Assembly: GCF_963576675.1 (NCBI RefSeq)
Contig: NC_088911.1
Span: forward strand, 134,667,929-134,731,928
DNA length: 64,000 nt
DNA from: Euphorbia lathyris
Lineage: Eukaryota; Streptophyta; Magnoliopsida; Malpighiales; Euphorbiaceae
Direction of reading: 5' to 3'
Below are positions 10,398 to 22,408 of this stretch, piece after piece. Position 1 is the stretch's first letter; each line of letters begins with the position of its first letter. The translations under genes were made by a program, and so were the position numbers. The notes below the pieces were generated by a model that had not been told where the DNA came from, did not search any database, and saw only the letters and a program-made list of their open reading frames with translations.

Positions 10398-13300
10398 ATG
10401 CAGGTAAGCCTGAGATGTGCCGAGAAGTCAAAGATGTGGTATATTGACAGCGCATGCTCAAGGCATATGACGGGTGATGAAACTCAGTTCATCACGTTTG
10501 AACGTAAACGAGGAGGGAGTGTAAGTTTTGGAGACAATAAGAAGGGTAAGATAGTAGGCTCAGGAATCATCGGAGGTAACCCTACTATTGAATCTGTCTC
10601 CCTAGTCAGCGGACTCAAATATAACTTACTCAGCGTAGCTCAGCTATATGACAATGGGAGAAAAGTTATATTTGATGCTACTGGATGTAAAATATACGAG
10701 GGTAAAAACGAATGAGTTAATTTTAACTGCCCCTCGGATAGATAATGTCTTCATGCTGAACCTAGAAAAGAAGTTTTCTAAAACTGTATGCTTAGTCACA
10801 AAGGAAGAAAATTCCTGGCTATGGCACAGGAGACTTGGTCATATAAGCATGGACCTCCTGGCCAAATTAGCAAGAAAGCAATTGGTTGAGGGACTGCCTG
10901 AACTTAAATTTCAAAAAGACCAACTATGCCACGCTTGCCAAGCTGGAAAACAAACCAAACAATCTTTTCATAGTAAAAACATTGTCTCAACTAAACGTCC
11001 GTTAGAGTTACTACACTTGGATCTCTTTGGTCCAGTCCAGCCGCTGAGTCTGGGTGGAAGAAGATTTTCCTTGGTCATTGTAGATGACTTCTCTCGGTAT
11101 ACGTGGGTTATCTTGCTGACCAGCAAGGATGAGACCTTTGAGACATTTTCAAACTTGGTTAGAAAAATTGAAAATGAAAAAGACCTAAAATTATCTCATA
11201 CCCGTAGTGATAACGGTGGAGAATTCAAAAACCAAAAGTTTGTTGAATTCTGTGAAGCCAGCGGCATTGACCACAATTTCTCTGCTCCTAGAACGCCTCA
11301 ACAAAATGGGGTTGTTGAAAGGAAGAACAGGACTTTGGTTGAAATAGCCAGGACAATGCTGGATGAGCATAGGCTTCCAAAGTATTTTTGGGGAGAAGCT
11401 GTTAACACAGCATGCTATATTCTAAATAGGGCTCTAGTCAGACCTATACTTAAGAAAACCCCTTATGAACTTTGGAAAGGACGAAAGCCCAACATTGGAT
11501 ACTTTCGCGCCTTTGGCTGTAGATGTTTTATTTTAAAAATACCAAAGATAGCTTAGCCAAATTTGATTCAAAAGCTGATGAGGCTATCTTTCTAGGCTAC
11601 TCAACAAACAGCAAAGCATACAGAGTTTTTAATAAGAGAACCCAAGTATTAGAAGAATCTATACATGTGCAATTCGATGAAACTGACCCTGCAGGAAGAT
11701 ACCAGCCGCTGATAGCAGATGAACCAAACTCAGCACCTGCTGATCAAGAACCAGCTACTGAGTCCTTCACAAAACGGCTGACCAAGAGTAAGAGTGAACC
11801 TAAAATTACTTTCACTGACCAATCTACTTCTGCAGAGAATGTTGAAACACGAGTAGAACAAGACATGAATCTACCCAAGGAGATAAGAGTCCCAAGAGGG
11901 CATTCAGAAAATGCAATTCTTGACTCAGCTGGAAATACGCTGATGATAAGGAATCAACTAAGGAAGTATCTCGACAATGTAGCTTTCGTCTCAGTTCAGG
12001 AGCCGAAGAACTTTGCCGAAGCTGAGCATGACGAATTCTGGATGAATGCCATGCAAGAGGAACTCGACCAATTCAGGAGGAATAATGTATGGGAGCTAGT
12101 ACCACATCCAAGACGCTAAAAGACCATTGGAACAAGATGGGTCTTCAGGAACAAGCTGGATGAACAAGGAAACGTAGTCAGAAACAAGGCAAGACTTGTA
12201 GCTCAGGGCTACAGTCAGCAAGAAGGTATTGACTATGGTGAGACCTTTGCCCCAGTGGCAAGGCTAGAAGCAATTAGGATTTTATGTGCATATGCATCTT
12301 ACATGAATTTTAAACTGTTTCAAATGGATGTTAAGAGTGCATTTCTTAATGGAGTAATAAACGAGGAGGTCTATGTAAATCAGCCTCCAGGGTTTGAGGA
12401 TCCTAAGTTCCCAAACCACGTTTACAAACTCAAAAAGGCTCTGTATGGCCTCAAGCAAGCACCACGTGCTTGGTATGAGAGGCTGACCAACTTCTTACTG
12501 ACTAGAAATTATGTCAGGGGTCAAGCTGATACAACCTTATTCATTAAGGAAAGGGTAAAGATACCCTGCTGGCACAAATATATGTAGATGACATCATATT
12601 TGGTGCTACTAATGAATCTATGTGTAAGGAATTTAGCAAGCAAATGCAGACTGAATTTCGAAATGTCAATGATGGGAGAACTCAACTTCTTCCTTGGACT
12701 TCAAATTAAACAAGGAAAGAATGGCATATTCATCAGTCAAGCTAAATATGCCAAGGAGATATTGAAGAAATATGAACTAGAACATTGTAAGCCAATATCC
12801 ACTCCTATGTGCACTGACACTGTCCTCTGTGCTGATGAAAATGGTAAGTCAGTAGACAGCAAGTTGTATCAAGGTATGATTGGCTCTTTACTTTACTTAA
12901 CAACAAGTAGACCGGACATTCAGTTCTCAGTATGTTATTGTGCTAGATATCAGACTAACCCTAAGGAATCCCATTACATAGCTGTAAAAAGGATCCTTAG
13001 ATATTTGCAAAGCTCAGTTAATGTAGGTTTGTGGTATCCAAATACTCATGACTTTACACTCATTGGATACACTGACGCTGACTATGGCCGAGACAAGCTG
13101 GAAAGAAAAAGCACCTCTGGTGGATGCCATTTCCTAGGAAGCTGTCTTGTATCTTGGTTCAGCAAGAAGCAGGCGTCAGTAGCCCTGTCCACAACTAAAG
13201 TTGAGTACATTGCTGCTGGAAGCTGTGTTGCTCAAGTCCTATGGATTAAGCAACAGCTTGAAGATTATGGTGTTCAAACAAAGACAATTGAAGTTAAATG

Positions 13301-13529
13301 CGACAACAAAAGTGCAATTGACCTCTCAAAGAACCCAATCCAGCACAGCAGGATGAAGCATGTCAGCATAAGACATCACTTCATCAGAGATCATGTACTC
13401 AAGGAAGAAATCAAGCTGACTTATGTACCAACCGATGAGCAGCTCGCTGATATCTTTACAAAGCCTCTAGCACGAGAGCAATTCAGCATACTGAGAGAAG
13501 CCATTGGTATGTTTAATCCACTGTCTTAA
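10398..13529 (+). pseudogene. SIRE-like pol: protease, integrase, RT, RNase H
   Basis: Copia-type pol. The protease motif reads DSACSRHMTG (near 10446), where most relatives have DSG. Then come GAG-pre-integrase with CHAC, the integrase core (LDLFGP, DNGGEF, ERKNRT), reverse transcriptase with [12 protein letters not shown] and YVDD (near 12585), RNase H (TDADYG, STSGG) and the C-terminal ADIFTKPL. Frameshifts occur near 10700 and 11530 and on both sides of YVDD, and a TAA lies at 12117-12119, so no full-length protein is possible. Confidence 0.88.
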
Positions 13530-14001
13530 ATTCCTAAGTAAAAATGTGATATGATGCATGCTGAATGAATGTTAACATGCTGAGTGTTTTAAAGAGTATC
13601 TGTCAAAATCACATGCCCAGAAATAAATGCACACTGAGTGAGTTATCTCATGCCGAGTAACTAACCTCTATAACTATCCGTTGAACAAAACTGACTACTC
13701 AGAATATGAAACGTTTATAATAACAAACACTGAGTAAAGGTAATCATTAGCATTCAATACAAACACACGCGTCATGATACCTGTACTGCGCATGCGCCTA
13801 ATACGTCTTAAAGTGTCATAAATGTCAGGGTTTCTGCCGATTGGAAAACCCAAGGGCAAAATCGACCTAAATTCAAACGGAAACCCTAATTAAAGATCTA
13901 TAAATAGTGGGTATTTCCCCACTACCTTCTCTCTATACGTACTGAACTATAGAAGGCTTGAAAATTTCCTTAAGCACTTACGAACTTCAGAACTTCCCAA
14001 G

Positions 14002-16785
14002 ATGACAAAACCCTCTTTCAATGTCTCCGGTGCCGGTCGTTCCCAGACCTCCACCGATGAACAAAAACCAGCAATCCCCCAACTCAGCCTTCACCCTCCA
14101 AAGCTGCTGGTCATGGCAAAGAAAAAGCCATTCAAGCTCAGGGGAAACCAGCTGAACCTAGACAATACATTTGAGTATTCGAGAATGTACGAGAATGGAA
14201 AGTGGAAGCTTCTCGCTGGGTTTCTCAAACCTTCATCGACTCAGAACAACCGTTCTGTGAATGGATAAAGAACAACGGCTGGACCGAGTTGTTCTCCTTG
14301 CGTTTTCCCACCTACCCTGACTTGGTTATGGAATTCTACCATAACCTCAAAGCTGACGTAAAAGACCATGACTACTTAGTCACCGAAGTCAGAGGAAAAA
14401 CCATCTTCATAAACCCAACGTACTTGGGATCCCTACTCAGCCTCAAAACTGAAGGTGCCGAATTAAGAAGAAACGGTGACCAGGAGGACATCTACTATGA
14501 TGAAACTTTCTGTAAGCCTGCTGGGTACATTGGAGAGGTATCCAGCTCGTCCATGGGTCAGCATCAGAAGATGGCCCATTTCCTGCTGGTTCAACTAATC
14601 TACCAAAAGGTCAACTGCACCAGCTCAGCATCACACTTCGAGATGTGCTTTATCTGGCACATGCTGACCTACAAACCAATAAACATGCCAGTGTTTCTTA
14701 TAGCTGGGTTTCTGCGCAGTACCAACAATCTTCGACTCGGCTCATTGATCACTAAGATCCTAGTTGATCACAAAGTTGACCTTCAAGGAGAAACTTGTGT
14801 TAAGGGATCGGAGATCACTGCCGCTTCACTACGTGCTCTCAAATTCAATCAGCCCTTAAAGAAGGGAAAGTTCGTTGAGCTCCTGAAGATCAAGTCGAAG
14901 AAGAACTACCTGCTGAGGTGATTGTTCCAGCAAAAGGCAAAAGAACAAAAGCTCCTGCTATCAGAAAAAGGAAGCCTACTGGCACCCCATCTAAGGAAAC
15001 TGAGCCTCAATCCAAGAAATCCAAATCTGCTGCTGAGTCAAACTTAGAGACTACTCAGTCAGCTGAAAAGCACTGCAGGCAAGATGAGCCTGCAACTGAG
15101 GGTACAGCTGGTGCTCCTCCGAAGAAGCAAACGACTTCTACCCTTTCACCCATTCATGCTCTTCCACTTGACTTCATTGTCACATCGGACTCACATTATG
15201 CTTAGCATTGTGCTGAAGAAACTGAGCAACATGAAAATGAGGTGGACCTAGACGAACATTTCGTCACTCAGCTCGAGGAAGAGCTTGAGAACGACGACAC
15301 TGAGGAAGAAGGGAATGCACAGGAGCAAACGGAGGAAGCTGACTCTGAAAGGACCGCCAGTGAAAATGCTCAAGTTGACCAAGCTCAAACTGAGTCAGCC
15401 GATGGAGTTGATCAACATAAAGAACAAACTGGCCAGCAACCTGCTGATCAGAACATACAAGGCCCTCCATCTCAAGCTGATGTGAATCAGGCTGATCTTC
15501 CTCCCGTACAAAAGCCAAGAAGAAGAAGACTGGTAAAGCCATCCATCTTAGACCAACCAGTCAGCGCACCAGTCGTGACCCTTCCAAGGTAAAACTGACC
15601 TTCTTTAGGAAGCCAGTTCCTTCTGCATCATCTCCTCAACCTTCCCAGGCTTTAGAAAACCAAGCCTCTGTTTCTACTCAGGAACACGCCGACCAACCTA
15701 ACCTTGTCAACCCAACAATCCAAACCGAGCAAACTCTCAAAGAAAACATAGCCCCTGTCAGCTCTGAACCTATCCAACCTGACCATTCCACTGAAGCTGA
15801 CCCTGCTCACCAAACATCTGAACAACAATCACTTGAGCAGAACCCAACAATAACTCCAGTCCCTGACCCAACATCTTTACCTGGTCAAACTGATATCTCT
15901 CAGGCCACAACCAATGTTACTGAGTCTAGTCAAAGAATCATTGACTCAGTGCAGGCCCTGATTCGAGACATTCAACACTCAATTCCTCCTGCTGCTGCCA
16001 TTTCTCCCATTGAGTCTACTCAGCCCTCTCAAGTAACTCAACTTCTCAATGAAGTTAAGGAACTTAAAGACCTGCTAAGTATTCTCCTATCTTCGCAAGC
16101 ACAGCACGCTAGGCAGGATTCGATTGCTAAACTGGCAGAGATCCAGCTGACCACTGTTCAATGCCTCACTACTCTATCTACCCAGATCCAGCACCTGTCA
16201 GCTGTGAATCCCAATCTCGCCACTTCTTCTGAGTTAAAGATGTTGTTTGCTCAGCTTCACACTGAACAGAACAAGACCAATGCTCAGCTTGCAAACACAT
16301 CTCAATGCTCGATGGAGCAACTAAGTGAGGTAGTTCGTCTACTAAACCTTCACAAAGAGGAAATGGACACCGATCAACTCAAACAGGATCAAATACTGAC
16401 CAATTCCCAGAAGATTTTTGACCATGTAAGACACAACAATCTTCAGCGCGAGCACTATGATACTTCACTTCTCAAAACCTTCCACAACTCCTTTGCTGCA
16501 CTGACAGACACAATCACATGGCTGGGAAAAGGCCAAGCCTATGTGCTTAGTATGCTTAGCGCTGTTGCCATTGGTATTAATCCTGAAGTCCTCAGCAACG
16601 GTGCTCCTATTTTCGATGGGTTAGACGAAAGTGCTGATCGTTTAAAGACCTTCTCTGCTGAGCTCACCAGAGCTGTTCTTTTGGATTCTTTCAAGTTGCC
16701 TCCACCTGGTGCTGGCAAAACGGGGGAGAAGAAAGATCAGCGTAGAACTCAAGCTGAAGGCAGTCAGCAAAAGAAGAAGAAATAG
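14002..16785 (+). pseudogene. Extra post-pol coding region of the SIRE-like element
   Basis: Three open segments read in the same direction with frameshifts near 14215, 14900 and 15590 and a TAG at 15203-15205; together they cover a protein of roughly 900 residues. The N-terminal part (14202-14921) resembles the putative plant transposon protein domain found in many plant copia accessory proteins. The middle is acidic and Gln/Glu/Pro-rich (15242-15592). The C-terminal part (15949-16785) is a Gln/Leu-rich, probably coiled-coil region ending in a poly-Lys tail. In SIRE-type elements this position is called env-like, but I see no signal peptide or membrane segment here. Confidence 0.7.
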
Positions 16786-17106
16786 ATAGTCCATTGAAAC
16801 TTAGTCTATACTTAGTTTATTTCCTTCTTCTTGTGACATATATTATGTATGCTGACTATCTCATGTTATATATCCTACATGCTAAGTATTATCTGAATGC
16901 ATGCTGCGTATAAAAATTAATGTTTGAACTCAAGCTGAAGGCAGTCAGCAAAAGAAGAAGAAATAGATAGTCCATTGAAACTTAGTCTATACTTAGTTTA
17001 TTTCCTTCTTCTTGTAACATATATTATGTATGCTGACTATCTCATGTTATATATCCTACATGCTAAGTATTATCTGAATGCATGCTGTGTATAAAAATTA
17101 ATGTTT
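16745..17106 (+). repeat. 181-bp tandem duplication at the end of the extra ORF
   Basis: 16745-16925 and 16926-17106 are almost identical, differing at about two sites. The unit contains the last codons and stop of the extra coding region plus downstream untranslated sequence. Confidence 0.9.
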
Positions 17107-17390
17107 GAACTTGTCTAATATAAACCATTGAACAAATAAATTACTCAGCGCTCTGCTCTGTCACTATACATTACTTCCGCTGAATGAATACTGAGTAAAA
17201 TAGAATATGACCCATAAGCTGACCTATACCTGAAAACTGATCTTAGACTTATTCAATTAAACCTTAGAATGTTTAGAATAAAACTAAGTCAGTAGCTCAG
17301 CCCTGACGGGGGAGTTCACTTAATCAATGAGGTCAACTGTCATGGGGGAGCTCAACGCTGAGTTCCTTGCTGATTAGTTTTGCCAACATC

Positions 17391-17404
17391 AAAATGGGGG
17401 AGTT
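17391..17404 (+). promoter_or_regulatory. Polypurine tract of SIRE-like copia
   Basis: AAAATGGGGGAGTT directly precedes the 3' LTR and would prime plus-strand synthesis. Confidence 0.75.
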
Positions 17405-18751
17405 TGTTGAAACACCTTTCCACAGGATTTTGATTTGACAAAATTAATTAAGTGAAATTAAATATTCTATAACACATTAAGTTTAAATGCTTTGATTTAT
17501 TGTTACTAATGTGTTTGTTCAATGTTGAGTTTATAATTGTTATAAGAAATAAAGATCATAAGGCCCAAGCCCTATATGGAAGTCAAAGCCCAAGTCAAAC
17601 AAGCCCAAGATCACTCAGCCCGCGTATTTCAAAACGCTGTCGTTGAGTATTGAAACGGAGCTCACCAATGAAGGATCGAGAAGATCCACGTAGACAACTT
17701 CGATATGAAGCTGCTGAGCTGTCTCGACAAAACGTACAAGACAGCCGCTGACTACAAAGCAACTTCCAGACCAAGTATTTCCTCTGTTGGTAAAGAACAG
17801 AAGACGCAGGAAGCTGTCTGTTTGACATTACCCGATTTGGAGGAACATACTGCCACACTGACCGAAGAACAGAAGATGCTGGAATCTGATTGGCTAAGAG
17901 AACTGCTGAACAGACTGAGTGAAAGCGACATGAAGCCGTTTCCCTCCAACGGTTATTTCGAAATTCGAAATAACCAGAAGCTCTCACAGCTCTCTATAAA
18001 TAGAGCATTCAGAATCCACATTCAATAGAGAACTTTGAGCAAAAGCCGTTACGCTGATCAAACGTGTACAAAAGTTCTTCATCAAAAGCAAAGCAAATTT
18101 TTACACCACAAGCTTATTCATTTGTGTAAAAGTCTAGAGTGATTGATCCTCAATCATCTAAGGTGTTCTAGCAATTGTTGTTTAGGACAAATCTTAATCA
18201 TTTCTAGGAATAGAAAGGAGAGGCTGAGTACTCGGTTTTAAGTACTCAGCGGAGAGATTAGGATTGAGTAGAAGTATAGAGGAAGGTACTCTTGTCATAC
18301 TCAATTGCTGATATTGTAAAAGGTTTGAGGCTCTACCTTTAAAGAGCTCAGTAGAGGATTTGAAATCTCGGAAGTGTTCCGGGGACAGGACGTAGGCTTG
18401 GAAGAAGCCGAACCTGGATAAATCTGCTGAGTGAAGTATTTCTAAACCTTAACTCCTTATTTATATTGCTTGCTTAAAACAAACTAAAACTGACCAAGTA
18501 AAAGAGGTCAAGCTGAGTTGTGCGTTGTCAACGAATTAGTTCAGGAATAGACTCTAAGTGCTATTTCCTGACCTAAACGATGAAACTGACCTAGTCACTA
18601 GTTGACTAAGCCAGTGTCTTGTCGATTGATCAGCGCCGCTGTCATATAATCTTTTCGTAAGAAAAAGAAATTTGCCCTAATCAATTAAAAAGGTCAAATA
18701 GTTCCTAACCCCCCCTTGGAACTATATTTGCAACCTTACAAGGGACCAACA
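17405..18751 (+). repeat. 3' LTR of SIRE-like copia
   Basis: 1347 bp. It carries an odd-centred 25-bp palindrome with 12-bp arms (17951-17975) just upstream of the TATA box (17995-18002); the 5' LTR has lost half of it. Confidence 0.92.
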
Positions 18752-18756
18752 ATCGA

Positions 18757-20519
18757 ACCCCGAGTCATCTGTCCCATATTCCCCATCGCATAACATCAGT
18801 CCATCCTCTGTAGTGTTATCCGTCCCTCCTAGTGCCAATCCCGAGGACAGCAACGCATCCTTGGTCAATCCAAACAACCACACCATGACTACCCGAGCCA
18901 AACATGGCATTCACAAGCCACGTCGAATGCTAAATTTATCTGTCTCTACACAACCCAGCATATCCCCTCTTCCAAAATCACCGATTATTGCACTAAGTGA
19001 TCCAAATTGGACACAAGCCATGACTGATGAATTTGAGGCCCTTATTGAAAATAAGACGTGGGTACTCGTACCCCGTCCACATAATGCTAATGTTATTCGT
19101 AGTTGGTGGATTTTCAGGCACAAGACTAAGTCCGATGGGTCATTTGAAAGGTATAAAGCAAGACTAGTTGGCAACGGATCAGGTCAGTTAGCTGGTGTCG
19201 ATTGTGGTGAAACATTCAGTCTTGTTGTCAAACCAGCAATCATCCGTGCTGTTCTGAGCATCGCTCTATCTAAACACTGGAATATTCGTCAATTAGACGT
19301 CAAAAATGCGTTCCTGCATGGTAATCTCAATGAAACAGTGTATATGCATCAACCTTTGGGCTTCCGTGACCCTAAACATCCTGATCACGTCTGTCTGCTT
19401 CAGAAATCTCTGTATGGATTGAAGCAAGCACCACGGGCCTGGTACCAAAGGTTTGCCGCATTTGTTCTCCAAGCGCGGTTCACTAACAGCATATCAGATC
19501 ATTCTCTATTCATTTATCAGCAAGGCACGGCTACTGCTTATATTCTTCTCTATGTTGACGATATTGTTCTTGTTACATCATCGGATAAACTTCAGGCATC
19601 CATTCTATCTCAGCTCAACTCTGAATTTGCAATGAAAGATTTGGGACCTCTTCACTACTTCTTGGGCATATCAGTTAGACACTCACCAGGTTCTCTTTTT
19701 CTCTCTAAAATGAAGTATGCCTCAGAAATTATTGACAAAGCTGGTCTTAGTTCATGCAACCCTGTTAGCACTCCGGTTGACACGAAACAGAAACTTAGCA
19801 TCTCTTCTGGTTCTGCTTATCACAATCCTACTGAGTACAGACAGTTAGCGGGTGCACTTCAATATCTCACTCTTACTAGGCCTGACATCTCCTACGCAGT
19901 TCAGCAAATCTGCTTATTCATACACGCCCCCAAGACGTCTCACATGGCAGCCCTCAAACGTATTCTTCGATATGTACAAGGTACCCTTGATCTTGGTCTC
20001 ACCTTAATTGCCTCATCTCCTTGTCAGTTGATCTCCTACACCGACGCAGACTGGGCAGGCTACCCCGACACTCGTCGATCAACTTCCGGATACTGTGTCT
20101 TTCTTGGAGATAATCTCATCTCTTGGTCGGCTAAACGACAACCCACACTATCTCGCTCAAGTGCGGAAGCCGAATACCGAGGAGTGGCAAATGTCGTGTC
20201 TGAAACATGCTGGATTCGTAATCTTCTGCTTGAACTTGGCTACCCGATCCGAAAATCAACAGTTGTTTATTGTGACAACGTCAGCGCCATCTATCTCACC
20301 GGCAATCCAGTTCAACACCATCGAACAAAGCATGTTGAGATGGACATCCATTTTGTCCGGGAACGAGTCGCAAAAGGCGAAGTCCGTGTATTACATGTTC
20401 CGTCTAGATATCAGATAGCCGACATCTTCACCAAAGGACTACCCTCACCGCTGTTTGAGGACTTCCGAAATAGTCTCAATGTTCGCCCTCCGAACCTTGA
20501 GACTACGGGGGTGTATTAG
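18757..20519 (+). pseudogene. Outer copia RT-RNase H (3' part of polyprotein)
   Basis: Continuation of the polyprotein cut at 7257. Removing the nested element and one TSD restores the phase: one leftover base at 7257 plus two at 18757-18758 complete a codon. Reverse transcriptase has [14 protein letters not shown] and YVDD at 19551-19562; RNase H has TDADWAGYPD and STSGYC; the C-terminus has ADIFTKG. No stop interrupts this part. The terminal TAG (20517-20519) lies in the 3' LTR: LTR bases TATTAG encode Tyr-stop. Confidence 0.92.
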
Positions 20520-20666
20520 AGATATTTACTGTTTATAGTATTTACTGTATTTTACACAACTGTTAGTCAGTTAGATAGTATTAGAGTTTCACTGAAATGT
20601 GAACTCTGTAATGTATTTATACCAACTCTCATATCAATAACAATCACTGAATATCATATTGTTACA
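20514..20666 (+). repeat. 3' LTR of outer copia
   Basis: 153 bp, preceded by the polypurine tract CTACGGGGGTG; ends TTGTTACA, then TSD AGGGA. Confidence 0.9.
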
Positions 20667-20671
20667 AGGGA

Positions 20672-21215
20672 AGGCATCCCAACTATGTTGGCACCCTAAT
20701 CCGCAGACCCAAACCAATATTATTAAAAAGAATCAAAAATTACAAGTGTTCAAAAGAAAGAAAATTGAAGAAATTAAGCAAAATGATAGACGTATCTTTT
20801 GCTTAAATTACAAAGGTAGGCCCAAGCACAGAACTCAGGGATTACATCCCACCAGGTCTCTCCATCGTTTGTTCGAGCATAATTTGCTAGAAGGTCTGCA
20901 ATCTGGTTACCTTCTCTGTAGACGTGAGAAACCACAAAATTCATGGATGCAATTTGCGTAAGACACTTCAACCAATTCTGCCGAATGTTCCATGGGACTA
21001 AACCAGTTCTGCTGCGGAAGAGACTGACCACATATGCCGAATCGCTCTCCAACCAGAGCTGGGTCCAGCCAAGATCGTAAGCCCTATCAATTCCATAAAT
21101 TGCAGCAGCTAGCTCCACGGCATAGGGGAAGGAACTCTGGAGCTGTACAGCAAACGCCCCCTCAAATCCAAATTTGGTTCGAAAGACGCCCCCGCCACCT
21201 GCAGGGCCCGAGGTA
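20672..21215 (-). pseudogene. LINE remnant: RNase H-like domain
   Basis: On the minus strand, 21215 to about 20774 encodes an RNase H-like domain of the type at the C-terminus of plant LINE polyproteins: a G-rich first strand, then ELAAAIYGIDRA, LWLESDSAYVV, and a C-terminal VSHVYREGNQIADLLAN. The catalytic pattern Glu (in ELAAA) and Asp (in ESDS) is present; the first Asp strand is degraded. Sequence on to 20672 looks like the LINE 3' UTR. No reverse transcriptase region is present, so it is 5'-truncated. The outer copia inserted at its 3' side. Confidence 0.7.
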
Positions 21216-21944
21216 CTAATTAAGTTAATTCGAACTAAATAGTTAATTGATTATTAATTAGGAACACTAATCTAATTAGAAATTAGATTAAGTATTTAAC
21301 TATAATTAATTAACTATCTAATCCTTATGGGATAAACCTATAGACAACCACAATTGACTCAGAGAAAAATAATTCTCTCTCTCTCCTTATATTCGGCCAA
21401 CACAAGACTTTTTGTTAGTTTCTTAGATTATTCGTTCTTCCTCCTAAATAATTTTAGCGTGGAAAAAGCGTGACTAATGATACAAGTTTGTGGTTCTAAA
21501 TAGATTCTGCCACTACATACTCAAGTTTAATCAAAGCTGTAAAAGAAAAACCTTAAATACGTATTTGATTCTATTTAATTATTTGGTTAGTAAGATTCTT
21601 TGCATCCATATATATAAAAGAAGAAATTGTCAAACAAAAAAACTGATAGGATAATTCTTGCTCATCTATAAAAGATTCCCATATATGTTTAAATATTAAT
21701 TGTATAAGTATAATGTTCCCCTACCAAAAAAAAAGAAAAAAATGTATACTGTTCAACTGATCTGTAATATATCTTCAATGGTTACCGAACTTCAAATTAG
21801 ATATATCTTTTTTTTTTTTTTATGAAAAGTAAGCAATTTAAAATTAATGGTTGACAATCAAAATGAAAAAAATTAAAATTAAAATCATTTAAAATCATAT
21901 TTTATATGAAATCATATATTCGATTTTTTAAATCTTTCTTCTTA
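21216..21944. other. Gene-free AT-rich flank
   Basis: Contains many TTAATTAA-like words and a CT run near 21375, but no coding frame, LTR pair or inverted-repeat element that I can support. Confidence 0.5.
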
Positions 21945-22194
21945 ATTTTTTTTTTCAGTATAAACTCCACTTTACCCCTCTTAATTAAACAATACTAAAA
22001 TAATTTCAAAACTAAAAAAATTAAGAATTAAGGTTATTATTTCTATCATTTTTATAACGAAAGATTACATACTATTATATTGAAGTTTAAATGTCATAAC
22101 AAAATAATGTCAAATTTGAGGAGTTATGGAATTCGTTTAATTAATTAACCCCGTAAAAAATGTAGGAAATTGCTTTAATTTATCGATAAACTTA

Positions 22195-22395
22195 CAGTAA
22201 AACCTTTATAAATTAATAATGTTGGGACCATGAAATTTTATTAATAATGTCGAGACCATTAAATTTTATTAATTTATAAAGATATTAATTTATCGAGTAT
22301 TAATTTATTGAACTGCCCCAAGTTGGGACCAGAAGAAATTATTATTTTAAAGAAGTTATTACTTTATCGAATATTAATTTATGAAGGTTCTACTA
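22195..22395. mobile_element. Emigrant-like MITE in the PR-10 copy 2 promoter
   Basis: 201 bp, starting CAGTAAAACCTTTATAAATT and ending in an imperfect reverse complement, TIRs of about 24 bp, flanked by TA on both sides (22193-22194 and 22396-22397). The TIR and TA target match the Emigrant/pogo-like MITE family of dicots as I know it. The duplicate locus has the uninterrupted site at about 271-272, direct evidence of insertion after the duplication. Confidence 0.88.
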
Positions 22396-22408
22396 TATTT
22401 GGAAAGTC

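Larger units (their letters stand above)
7258..18751 (+). mobile_element. SIRE/Maximus-like Ty1/copia retrotransposon nested in the outer copia
   Basis: LTRs 7258-8585 (1328 bp) and 17405-18751 (1347 bp) begin TGTTGAAACACC and end GGGACCAACA. The perfect TSD ATCGA (7253-7257 and 18752-18756) shows it landed in the outer element's polyprotein gene. By eye the LTRs differ at about 20 sites plus two indels. The internal region has a tRNA-iMet primer-binding site, gag with three zinc knuckles, pol in copia order, an extra coding region of about 2.8 kb after RNase H, and a polypurine tract ATGGGGGAGTT. Large LTRs and a post-pol coding region are the hallmark of the SIRE/Maximus lineage. Confidence 0.92.
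4239..20666 (+). mobile_element. Ty1/copia LTR retrotransposon (outer element), interrupted by a nested copia
   Basis: Two 153-bp LTRs (4239-4391 and 20514-20666) differ at two sites by eye and are flanked by a perfect 5-bp TSD AGGGA (4234-4238 and 20667-20671). A tRNA-iMet primer-binding site follows the 5' LTR and a G-rich polypurine tract precedes the 3' LTR. Domain order is gag, protease, integrase, reverse transcriptase, RNase H, typical of copia; the short LTRs and the absence of a recognisable zinc knuckle suggest the Ale/Retrofit group. Without the nested element it would be about 4.9 kb. Confidence 0.93.
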
